Assembly: GCA_951213105.1 (NCBI GenBank) | Contig: OX578152.1 | Location: 71,494,680 to 71,558,679, forward strand | Source: Amaurobius ferox | Taxonomy: Eukaryota; Arthropoda; Arachnida; Araneae; Amaurobiidae | Reading direction: 5' to 3' | Length of the DNA: 64,000 nt | Shown: positions 1-15,200 of the stretch, piece after piece | Layout of the letters: every line of letters begins with the position of its first letter | Position numbering within the stretch: position 1 is the first letter of the stretch | Translations under genes and position numbers: made by a program | Notes under the pieces: model-generated | What the model was told of the DNA's origin: nothing | What the model saw: the letters and a program-made list of their open reading frames with translations, nothing else | The model's database searches: none

Positions 1-3325
<3,325 letters not shown>

Positions 3326-4180
3326 TAAAATGAATTTTTATTAGATTAAAACATATATTAAAAATTTACAGCGTTTGCTTGAAAAGTACTATATCTTTGA
3401 AGGCTTTCAAATTTGAGATTTTTAGACTAAGAATGATATGAGCTAACTATTTACTGAAAAAATCTGATGTATGCAGTATATGACTTTCCCTGAAAGATAA
3501 CAAATTTTAAATTTGTAGGAAAAAATTGATAAAAATTGAAGTCATAAATAATTTGATTTTTCTAAAAATCATTTTTCTAAAAATCATAGGCTTTTGTAAT
3601 TGACAGTTGAAATAATCATTCCACATTTCATTCCAATCACTTAATTATTTTGAAAAATATATTTAGACCTCGTTAACATGAAATAAAAGGGGAGAACCAC
3701 ATAAGTCCTAAATGCTAATTTTCAGAGGGCTGAAAATATGAATAAAAAATTCTTGAGTCATATTTAATTGCAATTGCCAATGTTATTAGTAAAGCCCAGA
3801 AGTTCAGGGGCAGTAAAATGTACTGAAATAGATGAGCAAATAAGTGAAATGAAACATTAAAAAAAGGCAACAAAAATAGGCAGTTAATAAGTCTAAAGTG
3901 TTGTAAAGAATTCAAATTTTATAGAGGTATTTATCTAAGTTTGAAAATTTATTTATTAGATCACAGTAAAAAGTATGGCAGTACAGTAAAAGTTAGGCAG
4001 TAAAAAGTACTAAAATAGATGAGCAAATAACTCAAATAAAACATTAAAAAAAGGCAGCAAAAATAGGCATTACGTCTAAAGTGTTTGAAAAAATTCACAT
4101 TTTATAGAGGTATTTAGCTAAGTTTAAACAATTATTTATTAGATCACTTACTTAATTTTGGTGTTACACATAATTAGGGC

Positions 4181-4239
4181 TCCGGCCGTCCAATTTGTTG
4201 CTCAAGTCCTTTGGATGAGTCGGACGGCCTGGGTTTTCG
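4181..4239 (+). mobile_element. 59-bp hairpin-tail retroposon A
   Basis: The insert is bounded by an exact 13-bp direct repeat ACATAATTAGGGC at 4168-4180 and 4240-4252. It has outer arms GGCCGTCC and GGACGGCC, an inner CTC/GAG plus GTCC/GGAT stem, and ends CTGGGTTTTCG. The 3' end resembles the tail of the full-length SINE at 47736-48020 (GTCGGACGGTCTGGGTCTC). It is best read as a severely 5'-truncated copy of an element sharing that tail. Confidence 0.7.
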
Positions 4240-4729
4240 ACATAATTAGGGCAATAATGTGTGGGAAAAAAAGATAAAATTCATGGGGCTGTCTCAGGTT
4301 AGATTGCAAAATTTTGTAGCCGAGAATTTACATTAATATTTCCAAAATAACGTTTACCAGTAACCAAGCAATAATACAGATAACTATTATATAACTCAAT
4401 AAACATTAATTTATATTTTTTTAATTGATACATTTATAAATCATTCAAATTCTGGCAATGTTATCAATGCCATTACTTGGGATCAAGATTTTCATCTGTA
4501 GATGACGTTTTGATACATTATATTGTATATACACAAATTTTCTTCTTTAATGTAGTGTCTGTTTTCCTGTAACATGTTTTAAAATTTAGAAAAATATTAT
4601 TCGGCATCAACACTGTTTGTAGGTACTGACATACAATAGATGATGACTTTATATAGCTAGGTAAATGATTTTTTTTCATATTCCAAAAATCAATGCAGAC
4701 ACGAAATTCTTTTACACACTCTTTATATG

Positions 4730-4793
4730 CTTTTCCCGGCCATCCACCTTGCTGCTCTAAGTCTTAGGACGAGTCGGGTGGCCTGGGCTTCCG
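4730..4793 (+). mobile_element. 64-bp hairpin-tail retroposon B
   Basis: The insert is flanked by ACACTCTTTATATG at 4716-4729 and 4794-4807. It has the same architecture as copy A: a CCGGCC start, inner CTC..GAG stem, GTCGGGTGGCC closing arm, CTGGGCTTCCG end. Copy C follows directly, sharing the middle repeat. Confidence 0.7.
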
Positions 4794-4807
4794 ACACTCT
4801 TTATATG

Positions 4808-4865
4808 CCGGCCATCCATTAAATTACTCTATGTCCTGGGATGAGTCGGATGGTCTGGGCTTTCG
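4808..4865 (+). mobile_element. 58-bp hairpin-tail retroposon C
   Basis: The insert lies between ACACTCTTTATATG at 4794-4807 and a third copy at 4866-4879. It is diverged from copy B but has the same pattern (CCGGCC, CTC..GATGAG, GTCGGATGGTC, CTGGGCTTTCG). It arose either as a second insertion into the same site or as a duplication of B with its target repeat followed by divergence. Confidence 0.65.
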
Positions 4866-5861
4866 ACACTCTTTATATGAATGAAATTCACATTTTATGG
4901 GGTCCGCAACTTCAACCATAGGAATGTGGCTAGAAAAATAAATCTTCATCATCTAAAAGTTTCCAAGGACGCGATATATTTGATATATGCAAAATTAAAA
5001 AATCCCCATAAAATTCGTATGAAAAATCGGGTAAATTCATGCCACAAAACAATTAATTTATAATAGAAATTTGGAAATAATAGTGAAAAATGCCTGAAAT
5101 TTGTGAAAAAGAAACACAAATTTGGGCGGCAAAATAAGTACTGCCCTACATATTATTACTAGGTGGTGCAGAAAAAATTGTTAACAATTACTAGATGTTA
5201 AATTGTTGGAAGTTAAACTTTTCTTTCTGTCACTTAGAATGTATTTTAGAATTGTGAATGATCTTTTGACCTGCGTACGTAATAAAAGCATATATAAACC
5301 ATATGACATTTTTAAGACTCCATTTCAATAAAAGTTGAATTATCAGTATCATCTTCGAGCATTTTAGTGATGTTTTTTATTTTTTTCCCAGTCATTAATT
5401 CCTAAAGGAACTTGCAATTTTCACTCATGATGTGACCCTTTTGTCCAGGAACAGATTCAGTTTTGCTGCTACATCATTTAATAACTTCACAGTATTCATT
5501 AATGGTAATAATATCAGGCAACTTTGTGTGTGAAAAGTGTACTTGAATAAAAGTTAATTAGTAATAAATAAAATCTTTAGATAATATTTGTTTAGCAATT
5601 TGTATTGAACTCGATTTTTCCTCATTTAAACTATTAATATAAGAGAGCAACTCATTCGAAAAAAATTCCATTTCCTTGAAATGTTTATATACTGCACTTT
5701 TTTCTAGAAAATAGGAATGTTAATATAAAAACATAAATCAAGGCTAATATAAGTTGGAGAGAGATCTATTGTTTGTCTCTTGTTAGCATCATATTTATGA
5801 ACTTGTTATGCTCATATTTTTTAATACCAAGTGTTGTAAGCAACAAGCAAATCTGAGCAAA

Positions 5862-5871
<10 letters not shown>

Positions 5872-5900
<29 letters not shown>
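5872..5900. repeat. (TA)n microsatellite
   Basis: A run of alternating T and A about 28 bases long in the CUL2 intron, just left of the fold-back element. Confidence 0.85.
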
Positions 5901-5901
<1 letters not shown>

Positions 5902-5979
5902 AAATGGAAAATGGAAGTAATTAAAGATTTTGAAGTGTTATAGCATATATGCGCAAAGCAGCTACAAATACTATACACG

Positions 5980-7091
5980 ATATAAATATAAAAAAGTATA
6001 AAAGAATTTTAGAATGGAAAAAGAAGGAAGGCTTAGCGAGAAGCTAATGGCGGTAAGGGGTTGTGACCTTACACCCCAGTTGTCAACAAGCTTGTCATAA
6101 ATGCCGCGGCATTGCACTCCTGGACGCCAGCCCTGGCTGAAGCCAACCCCCGGAGTGACAATAAAAATTATCACAAGACCGTTAAAAAAGAAAAGTCCAA
6201 TGGTAATATGAAGACCTTCACTGGATGAGCAACTAGTTCTTTAGACCACAATGACCTGTATATAACTTTGTGTTATCGTTCTGCGGTCCTGTTATTCATA
6301 TTATGCTAACCTTCATTTGCTAAATGATATAGAATAGATTTTATTAACTCTATTATTTCTACCCTCCAAACTTAATTTTGAAAGAAAATCCTGCTGCACT
6401 TAAAAATGTAGTGGAATTTTTAGATTTAAGTATAGATTTCAGTAAAATACCTGTGAGTTTTACTATATATGACAAAAGAAAAAGTTTTAATATACCTATA
6501 AACAGTCTGATCAATTGGAATTCCAATCTTCACTTGAATATATTTAGGAATGTATTCTTGGGGGGATTGGCTAGAATTCAGCGAATTATCTACAATGAAG
6601 ACATCCGTATTGATTTTGATCGGACATTTCTACAGCAAGCATATCTACAGCAATACCCCATTCCTTTTATGCTACATTATATTGATAATTTATACAGTAA
6701 AAATCAGGATTATTGTTCAAAGTTAAAATCTATTCTATATCATTTAGCAAATGAAGGTTCGCATAATATGAATAACAGGACCGCAGAACGATAACACAAA
6801 GTTATATACAGGTCATTGTGGTCTAAAGAACTAGTTGCTCATCCAGTGAAGGTCTTCATATTACCATTGGACTTTTCTTTTTTAACGGTCTTGTGATAAT
6901 TTTTATTGTCACTCCGGGGGTTGGCTTCAGCCAGGGCTGGCGTCCAGGAGTGTAATGCCGCGGCATTTATGACAAGCTTGTTAACAACTGGGGTGTAAGG
7001 TCACAACCCCTTACAGCCATTAAGTAAGCTTCTCGCTGAGCCTTCCTTCTTTTTCCATTCTAAAATTCTTTTATACTTTTTTATATTTATA
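5980..7091. mobile_element. Fold-back element, 364-bp inverted arms around an RT-like fragment
   Basis: The left arm, about 5980-6343, matches the reverse complement of the right arm, about 6724-7091, nearly base for base; a few substitutions were seen by eye. Both arms contain ATGCCGCGGCATT, the CCCCGGAGTGACAATA-type stretch and GACCGCAGAACGATAAC. The 380-bp spacer and the first part of the right arm hold an open frame (6378-6794). No convincing target-site duplication was found. The layout suggests an inverted duplication of the 3' end of a larger element whose coding end reaches into the arm. Confidence 0.75.
6378..6794 (+). pseudogene. C-terminal fragment of an RT-like transposon protein
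   Basis: A 138-residue open frame fills the spacer of the fold-back element and runs into its right arm. The pattern FLDLSIDF, then FTIYDKRKSFNIPIN, then an NSN..LNIFRNVFLGGLARI stretch resembles the region after the catalytic part of reverse-transcriptase-like proteins of some animal mobile elements (an FLDL, YDKR.(D/S)F pattern). The catalytic YxDD region is absent, so this is at most a fragment. The family assignment is an inference from pattern alone. The frame being open across the spacer argues the fold-back is not ancient. Confidence 0.35.
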
Positions 7092-7094
7092 TAC

Positions 7095-9590
7095 TAGCCG
7101 CCTTTGGCGACCAGCCTGTTCGCTACCCTTGAAAATTCTGACCGTGGCAAACTCGTTGGCGCGACCTACCAGAAAGGTGTAAGGTAACTGCTTGGAAGGC
7201 CAGGAAGTGCCACACAATTTAGACCGGAACCCAATGGGGGAGGCATCCAAAGAGACCGTACCCTCCTTCCCCTACCACAAACCTCTCGGAAGGACTTGCA
7301 GTCCCACACGTTTAACGTGATCGTACTCCGCGTGAACACGGCTGCAGTTTTGGCAATGGCGGGAATCGAACGCGCGACCTACCAGTAAAGTGTAAGGTAA
7401 CTGTTTGGAGGGCCAGGAAGTGCCACCCAATTTAGACAGGAACTCAGTGGGGGAGGCATCCACAGGGACCGTACTCTCCTTCCCCTACCACCAACCTCTC
7501 GGAAGGACTTACGGTCCCGCATGTTTAACGTGATCGTACTCCGCCTGAACACGGCGGCAGTTTTGGCAATGGCGGGAATCGAACCCGGACCTACCTAGTG
7601 CAAATCCCGCGTGCTAACCACTGGGCTACCGCGCCCTCCGCGACAATCTCCATAACCTTCTTTTTATTCACCCAATTTAGACCGGAACCCAGTAGGGGAG
7701 GCATCCACAGGGTCCGTACCCTCCTTCCTCTACCAACAACCTCTCGGAAGGACTTACGGACCCACATGTTTAACGTGATTGTACTCCGCGTGAACACGGC
7801 AGCAGTTTTGTCAGTGGAGGGAATCGAACCCGGGCCTACCGAGTGAAATTCCCGCACGCTAACCACTGGGCTACCGCGACCTCCGCGACAATCTCCATAA
7901 CTTTCTTTTTATTCACCCAATTTGGACCAGGACCCAGTGGGGGAGGCATCCACAGAGACCGTACCCTCCTTTCCTTGCCACCAACCTCTCGGAAGGAATT
8001 ATCGACCCATATGTTTAAGGTGATCGTACTCCGCACCAGTGGCGGGAATCGAACCCAGGCCTACCGAGTGCAATTCTCTAGCCGCCTTTGGCGACCAGCC
8101 TGTTCGCTACCCTTGAAAATTCTGACCGTGGCAAACTCGTTGGCGCGACCTACCAGAAAGGTGTAAGGTAACTGCTTGGAAGGCCAGGAAGTGCCACACA
8201 ATTTAGACCGGAACCCAATGGGGGAGGCATCCAAAGAGACCGTACCCTCCTTCCCCTACCACAAACCTCTCGGAAGGACTTGCAGTCCCACACGTTTAAC
8301 GTGATCGTTTAACGTAACACGTTTAATGTGAACACGGCTGCAGTTTTGGCAATGGCGGGAATCGAACCCGGGCCTACCGAGTGAAATTCCCGCGCGCTAA
8401 CCACTGGGCTACCGTGCCATCCGCGACAATCTCCATAACTTTATTTTTATTCGGCAATTTTGGGAATCGAACCCGGGCCTACCAAGTGCAAATCCCGCGC
8501 ACTAACCACTGGGGTACTTCACCCTCCGCGGTATTCTTCATAACTTTCTTTTTATTCACCCAATTTAGACCGGAACCAAGTGGGAGAAGCATCCACAGGG
8601 ACCGTACCCTTCTTCCCCTACCACCAACCTCTCGGAAGGACTTACAGACCCACATGTTTAACGTGATCGTACTCCGCGTAAACACGGCGGCAATTTTGGG
8701 AATCGAACCCGGGCCTACCGAGTGCAATTTCCGCGTGCTAACCATTGGGCTACTTTGCCCTACGCGACAATCTCCATAACTTTCTTTTTATTCATCCAAT
8801 TTAGACCGTACCCTTCTTCCAATACCACCAACTTCTCGGAAGGACTCACGGACCCACATGTTTAACGTGCTCGTACTCCGCGTAAACACGGCGGCAATTT
8901 TGGGAATCGAACCCGGGCCTGGTAACTGGTTGGACGGCCAGGATGTGCCACCCAATTTAGACCGGAACCCAGTGGGGGAGGCATCCACAGGGAACGTACC
9001 CTCCTTCCCCTACCACCAACCTCTCGGAAAAACATACGGACCCATATGTTTAACGTGATCGTACTCCATGTCAGTGGCGGAAATCGAACCCGGGCCTACC
9101 GCGTGCAATTCCCGCGCGCTAACCACTGGGCTACTTCGCCCTCCGCGACAATCTCCATAACTTTCTTTTTATTCACCCAATTTAGACCGTACCCTCCTTC
9201 CCCTACCACCAACCTCTCGGAAGGACTCACGAACCCACATGTTTAACGTGATCGTACTCTGCGTGAACGTGGCGTAAGTTTTGGCAGTGGCGGGAATCGA
9301 ACCCGGGCCTACTGAGTGCAATTCCCGCGCGCTAACCACTGGGCTGCCGCGCCCTCCGCGACAATCTCCATAACTTTCTACATATTCACCCAATTTAGAC
9401 GGGAACCCAGTGGGGGAGGCATCCACAGGGGCCGTATCCTCCTTCCCCCTACCACCAACCTCTCGGAAGGACTTACGGACCCACATATTTAACGTGATCG
9501 TATTCCGCGTAAACACGGCGGCAGTTTTGGCAGTGGCGGGAATCGAACCCGGGCCTACCGCTAACTTCCCACGCGCTAATTTGCAATTTA
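7095..9590 (-). repeat. SINE-derived tandem array (minus orientation)
   Basis: Multiple head-to-tail, partly truncated copies of the tRNA-derived SINE seen complete at 47736-48020, here reversed. On the plus strand each unit shows the B-box complement GGGAATCGAACCCGGGCC, then the A-box complement CTAACCACTGGGCTACC (near 7614, 7858, 8398, 8505, 8738, 9118 and 9334), then a linker GACAATCTCCATAAC plus TTTCTTTTTATTCACCC, then the SINE body. The usual tail is missing inside the array, so units are joined through the linker; spacing is about 244 bp where regular. A longer block starting TAGCCGCCTTTGGCGACC occurs at 7095 and again near 8080, so a larger duplication was added. Open frames here are repeat artefacts. 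Confidence 0.8.
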
Positions 9591-9739
9591 AAATGACCAT
9601 ATGCTTAATTCCATCATCCTCATTCCATTGTTTCATTGTTCCATCATTTAAAATATCCATAAAATTAAAATATCCATTTAAAATATCCAAAAGTTAAAAT
9701 ATACATTTAAAAAATCCAGATCGTCCCATCATTTAAAAT

Positions 9740-10440
9740 ATAAATATAATAATTTATATAGAGCAAAGGCGCTCTATTTAGAACCGTGACGTCACCTCCA
9801 CCTTGACGTCCCCACCCACCACCTTCCCTGCTTCAGCGAGGGAGAAACGAACGGAACGCCGAGCGGAACGGCGAGAAATTTAAAATCATGACGTCTTTAA
9901 AATTGCGATCCTGAAGGCAATTTTCATTATTTCTGGACCAGATTCGACTTGTAAGAATGCCAGATGTTTGACCTTTCTGAAAATGTAAATTATTAGTCGA
10001 AATTATGAGTACTTTTCACGATGCGAGAATTTAAAAACCAAAAATCGTTTTCTTGAGCCAAAAGTGACTTTTGTTTTAAAATCTTTAAAAAATATTAGAA
10101 ATCGAAATGGAGATTTGAAATTGATATATTTTTACTCGAAATTCTCTGCTCTTTCCGATGGTGTGATTTGTTTTTTTCTACGATGTCTGGATCGTGGAGA
10201 AAAAAGGGCAAAAATGGCAAAAAACGGTCGAAATCGCATAAAACATTAAATAAATAAAAAAATAATTAAAATTTTCAAAATCGGTTTTCACGTGTCCCCT
10301 TCCCTCCCCCCCGGGTCTCCGATTGCCAAATTTCGTAGCTCTCCGACGCGCGGTCGCGAAACGTATAGTGTATAAGACAGACAGACACACACACACACAC
10401 ACACACAGACATTGCCTTTTATTATATAGATATATATATA
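9740..10440. repeat. Dispersed repeat remnant with (AC)n and TTATTATATAGAT-like end
   Basis: From a GAGCAAAGGCGCTCT palindrome-like start the block passes through a less AT-rich region (CCTCCACCTTGACGTCC) to GTAGCTCTCCGACGCGCGG, then an AC microsatellite (about 10382-10408) and CCTTTTATTATATAGAT. It may be one element with the TAGCCGCC block at 7095, split by the SINE array. The class is not determined. Confidence 0.4.
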
Positions 10441-11154
10441 TATATATATTTTTTTTTTTTACCATTGCTAGGAAAAAAAAAAGTGTCGAATTGCATTTAA
10501 ATATTCCAATTCCATGATTATGTATCATGTTCACAGACTTATACAGTCACACACATACAGACATGGAGAAAAACCATTGTACGATTCATATGCTTCAGGG
10601 AAAACCTAAAATCCTTATGGAGTTTGAATTCAGCTCAAAATCTGAATGGAAAACTCGGTAAATTGCAATATTTCAACAAAAACCTTTAAAAAGACCTTCA
10701 TTTTGTCATCTTGAAAGATTTAAACTTTTTAGATTGATTCTTTTCCCTGTTCTTGAAACCAAAATTTTCACTTTCAAAATTTGTTTTCATAGTTGTTTTA
10801 TCATTAATTTGGTAATTTTCCCTATTAAACATTTTACCAGGTGCTCAATTAGAATATTTTCACTAAATAAAATTATGTATTACTAAATACTGTGATTGAG
10901 GCTGGAAGTTTATGAAAATCCTTCTAGATATTATGGAATTTCATTTTCAAGTTTGAATATAGGCTGTGCATTGATTCATCATTCAATGTTTCTCAAAATG
11001 TTATAGCCATCAAAAACTCAAAATTTTTATCCCATCAAAGTATCTTCCCCTTATACGAGGGTAATCCAGAAAGTAAGTTCTGTTTAGCAACACAAAAAAA
11101 GGAAACAATCATTTGGAACTAACCTTTATTGAATAATGAACTACAATGGTCAGA

Positions 11155-11260
11155 CTATTTTTCAACATAGGTACCACCATTGTTTAGGCATTTATCGTAG
11201 CGGGGTACTAGTGTTTGGATGCCCTTGTCAAAGAATGATGCCACCTGCGATTGCAACCAT
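11155..11260 (-). pseudogene. Mariner transposase, C-terminal end (beyond the copia insertion)
   Basis: On the minus strand the segment reads QWLQSQVASFFDKGIQTLVP, then RYDKCLNNGGTYVEK and a TAG stop, the standard mariner C-terminus. It continues the frame cut at 18260 once the copia element and one copy of TGGGT are removed. Confidence 0.88.
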
Positions 11261-11265
11261 TGGGT

Positions 11266-12055
11266 TGTTGGAAATAATCAATACATCGCGATTCACGTTC
11301 CTGTGAACAGGCGTTTATGCAAATTTAATATGAACGACTCTTCCCGTTCACCGGCGTGAACCGTGACGTTTTTCAACATGAGGTTTCATGCAAATCAGTT
11401 CTCAATGCGTACGCATCTGATTTGCATATCCGGGGGCGTTTCCGGAACTGTCCATTCTCGGATATATAGGGCAGAGGTTTCTTGAAGCAAATGAGAAGGT
11501 CGAAAGAGGTCGATCGAGATCAGACGTCTGAAGAAGTCAGACGAGATAGACACTGATGGTCTGATGCAGGCAGACAGAAATGTTTTTTGACAGAAGCACT
11601 GCGGAATATCGTTTGACGACGGTGAATAGTCGAAACGGATGCAGATGTGGTCAGTTTGGACCAGCATGTATTGAACGTTAAATTTACTTACAAACGTTCG
11701 GAAGCCGCTTTAAAGATTTTCCTGATGTTCTATCCTTTGGTTTCCCTTTGCCAAGTGATGGTGGCTGAAATACACGCAAGTGATAGAGGTAGTATAGTAA
11801 CTTACTACCAAATGCTTCAAGAAATCTCTGTCTAGTCATTTACAACTAAAAATCTTTTGTACATAGTATATTTTTGATGTTTTACGGCATGGAAAATTAC
11901 CAGGTACGTGTAATATGCCGAGTTGTGTTTTTCACCAAATAAAGTGAACGAAGTTTTTCTTTAAAGCTGGACTTGTGTACTTTCATAACCCAGCCAACAC
12001 TTATTGACTCTGACAGTGCGTGCTTTGCTATCTTCAAATTTTAAATTTTCCAACA
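11266..12055 (+). repeat. Copia 5' LTR
   Basis: 790 bp, TGTTGG...CCAACA. It has a TATA-like GGATATATAGGGC near 11459 and AATAAA at 11938-11943, consistent with a promoter followed by a poly(A) signal. The open frames inside (11395-11667 minus, 11647-11835 plus) recur in the other LTR and show no protein character. Confidence 0.95.
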
Positions 12056-12060
12056 GAAAC

Positions 12061-12074
12061 GGTTACGGGGCCAG
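12061..12074 (+). promoter_or_regulatory. Copia primer-binding site (half-tRNA type)
   Basis: GGTTACGGGGCCAG begins 6 bases after the 5' LTR. It is 12 of 14 complementary to the anticodon stem-loop of animal initiator tRNA-Met (CUGGGCCCAUAACC) rather than to a tRNA 3' end. Drosophila copia is known to prime from an internal fragment of this tRNA. The match is by eye and from memory of the tRNA. Confidence 0.5.
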
Positions 12075-12250
12075 TTCAACGCCCAATAGAGTCATAAGTG
12101 CAAGTATCTTTAAAGAAATCGTTCCAGTGTTCAGATGGGGGCCGCACACGGCACCATTTTGAAGTTCGTGTGAACAACGAAACGCAACAGTGTAAACGTA
12201 AACAGTGTACAAGAACTTTTGCTTCTTCTTCTTCAAAACTACGAGTGGCC

Positions 12251-15200
12251 ATGGAGGCAAGTAGAACGGAGTTGCTGACGCGGGACAACTACGTCACCTG
12301 GTGTACCGACATCTCATTCGTCCTCAAGGGAGAAGGATGTTTCGGACACGTAGATGGAAGTGCTAAGCCTATCGAGGAAGATGCAAGTCGCCGCGACTAT
12401 GATGATTTTTATCGCCGGAAAGACCGAGCATTAGCCATCATTTATCAAAGTTTATCCTCGGAATACAAGGAGTTGATAAACGTCACCGACGAACCTAGTC
12501 AAGTATGGAATACCTTGAAAGAACATTTTCAAGCGCCTTCCCGAGCCAACCTGGTTAGATTACTAGATGAGTTCTTCGACGTTCGGCCGGAGCAAGATGA
12601 GCCTGTTGATATTTTTTGCTCAAGACTGCGGAAGGCCGTGACGAGGCTTAAAGACGCGAAACACCCCATTGAAGACCTATATGTAGCATTCCAGTCGATA
12701 CGGTACCTTCCGGAAGAATTCCGAGGTATCGTTCAAATTATATATCGATGGAATGACTCGGACTTCAAGCTCAGCAAAATACAAGCAGAGCTAGCAGCGG
12801 AGGAGAGCCGGCTGAGGCAGCAAGCAAGTGACTTTTCCAAAACTGTGAGTTCAAATTCTGCATATTTTACTTCTAAGAAATTTGTAAATAGAGTAAATGT
12901 GTCTAAACTTAAATTTCCAAATGTATCTCATAATGTGTCTAATGTAAATACTTCTAGTCATAATGTAAATATTTCTAAAAGTAAAATTAAGTGTTTTAAG
13001 TGTAACAAACTAGGTCATACTAAATCTAATTGCAGTAGAAATAATGGATCTAGTATTGTGGAATTTCTTGGGTCTCCACAGATTGAGGCTAATACTGTAA
13101 TCGATCCTAGCGATAGACTCAGCTGGGTAGTAGACACTGCTGCTACGCGACATTTCTGTAATAACATTAAGTTATTTTCAAAATTTAATGAGTGCAAAGG
13201 TACTTCAATGTCGCTAGCAGTAGGGGATGTCGAAAGTCCAGTTGAGGCTATCGGGACGGTGGAAATGTATGTCCAATTTAAGGATAAGCAAAGTATTATC
13301 AAATTGGAAAATGTTATGTATTCTCCTAAACTTAGGAGAAATTTATTAGCTGCATCTGTTCTTGAGGAACAAAATTTTAGTTTTAATGGAGCTAATGGGG
13401 TTCTATGGTTTTTTACACCTAAAGGGGAGAAATTCTTTTATGCAAAAAGAAAGGATGGGTTGTATTTTTTAAAACCTAAGTATAGTACCCAGGAACAACA
13501 TAACGTAGAAAACCGTCAATCTAAAGATAGGGATCAACATGGAGACAAGAAACACAAAAAGGATAAGAAATCCAAGGATAGGGATCCTAGTGCTTCCAGA
13601 AAAATAGACAAAGTAAAAATAGCACCTAATCTTAAAGAAACTAAATTTAAATCTGACAAAACAAAAACTAAGCAGAATGAAAATGTGGATAGTTCAATAT
13701 CTAAGCCTAGCAGTTCAGTAACTGAACTTAATAGTACAAACTGTCTTTGGCATAAACGATATTGCCACATAAACGCTGAATATCTCCTCCAAACCAGCAA
13801 AGTTTCTGCCGTAAACGGACTTCCTAGGCTTAAATACAAAAAGTTAAATTGTAAATCATGTAAATTGGCTAAGTCTAGGAGAGTATCATATAAACCCACC
13901 GGTAGGATAAGGTCCACTAAACCATTGCAATTGTTACACATGGATGTGTGTGGTCCCTTACCCACAGCCTCATATGGTGGGAACAAGTATGTCTTAACTA
14001 TAACAGATGATTATAGTAGAAAAGTTTTTGTTTACCTCATGAAACAGAAGTCAGAAGTATTTTCACATTTTAAAGAGTTTCAGGCCAGAGAAGAAAGGCA
14101 GTTAGGTACTAAAATTCTATGTATCCGGACGGATAATGGGATGGAATTCTGCCATGATAAGTTCAAAAATTACCTGAAGGATATCGGTATTAAGGCTGAG
14201 AGGACTAACACATATACCCCACAGCAAAATGGAGTATCAGAGCGATTCAACTTAACCGCATTTGACTGTGTTAGAGCCATGTTGAACGACAGCAAATTAC
14301 ATGACAGATTCTGGGCGGAAGCAATATTGTGTTTTGCATACACTAAAAATCGAATATGTCACAAATTTAAGACTAAAACACCACATGAACTCTACAGTGG
14401 TAGAAAACCTTCAGTCAAACATCTTAGAACCTTTGGTTGTAGAGCATATGTAGGCAAACCCAGTCAGCTCAGAAAGAAGTTAGACATGAAAGCTACAGAA
14501 GGGGTGATGGTAGGCTATGCTACTAAAACTAAGGGCTATAGGATATTTTTGTCAGGGGAGAAACGAACAATTGAGACCTGCAATGTGAGGTTTGATGAGG
14601 GTGATGTAGTGGAAGGCATCCTGGACCCAATTTGTCCCAGAAATATCTCCTCAGGGATATCAAGAGATAACCTTTCAGAATACTCCGACGGGGAATATCC
14701 GAGAGAGCAGTCTGATGGGGGGGCAGGAGAGAGTGAAGACACTGGTGACGATCCGTCTGAATCCAGTGAGGAAACGGACTCTCCTGCTGACTCCAGTATG
14801 ACTCCTTGCTCGGATATTGCTTGGCAGCGAAAGACGGTTCCAAGACCCGATGGGAGTAGAACCGATGTGTATTATTACGCTCAAGGAGATAATAAAAGGC
14901 TGAGGTCGCACAATGATGTTAAGAAATATTGTGATAAAAGGAATATACAATTTGATCAGCAACTGTTTAATTTTCGGGAAAATAAAGGTCTTAAAAGGGT
15001 CAGAGGCAGACCAGAAGCAAGCAATATTGAAATAAATATACCAAAAGGGTACAACGCTGCTATTAAATCTTCCCAGTCCGAAAAATGGTGTAATGCTATG
15101 GATGAAGAAATGGCCGTAATGCAAGAGAGGGGTGTCTGGGAACTAGTTCCTGCATCCACCTCACAAAAGCATATAGGCAATAGATGGGTCTACACTATTA

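Noticed and set aside
7560..9560. tRNA genes or a CRISPR-like array suggested by repeated B-box-like sequence
   Set aside because: Repeats are full SINE bodies with degenerate tRNA heads lacking a complete cloverleaf. Units vary in length and share a linker, unlike CRISPR spacers, and the genome is eukaryotic.
7272..9697. Many overlapping frames on both strands in the SINE array
   Set aside because: They are translations of repeated SINE sequence (recurring TLNMWVRKSFREVGG-type text) and not genes.
10178..10534. Frames spanning the AC and TA microsatellites on both strands
   Set aside because: They translate simple repeats (THTHTH, VCVCVC, IYIYIY).
11395..11835. Two open frames in the 5' LTR, repeated at 17599-18039
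   Set aside because: They lie wholly inside the LTR, occur on both strands and have no domain character. They recur because the LTRs are duplicates.
13015..15180. Minus-strand frames opposite copia gag-pol
   Set aside because: Shadows of the long plus-strand frame with no independent features.
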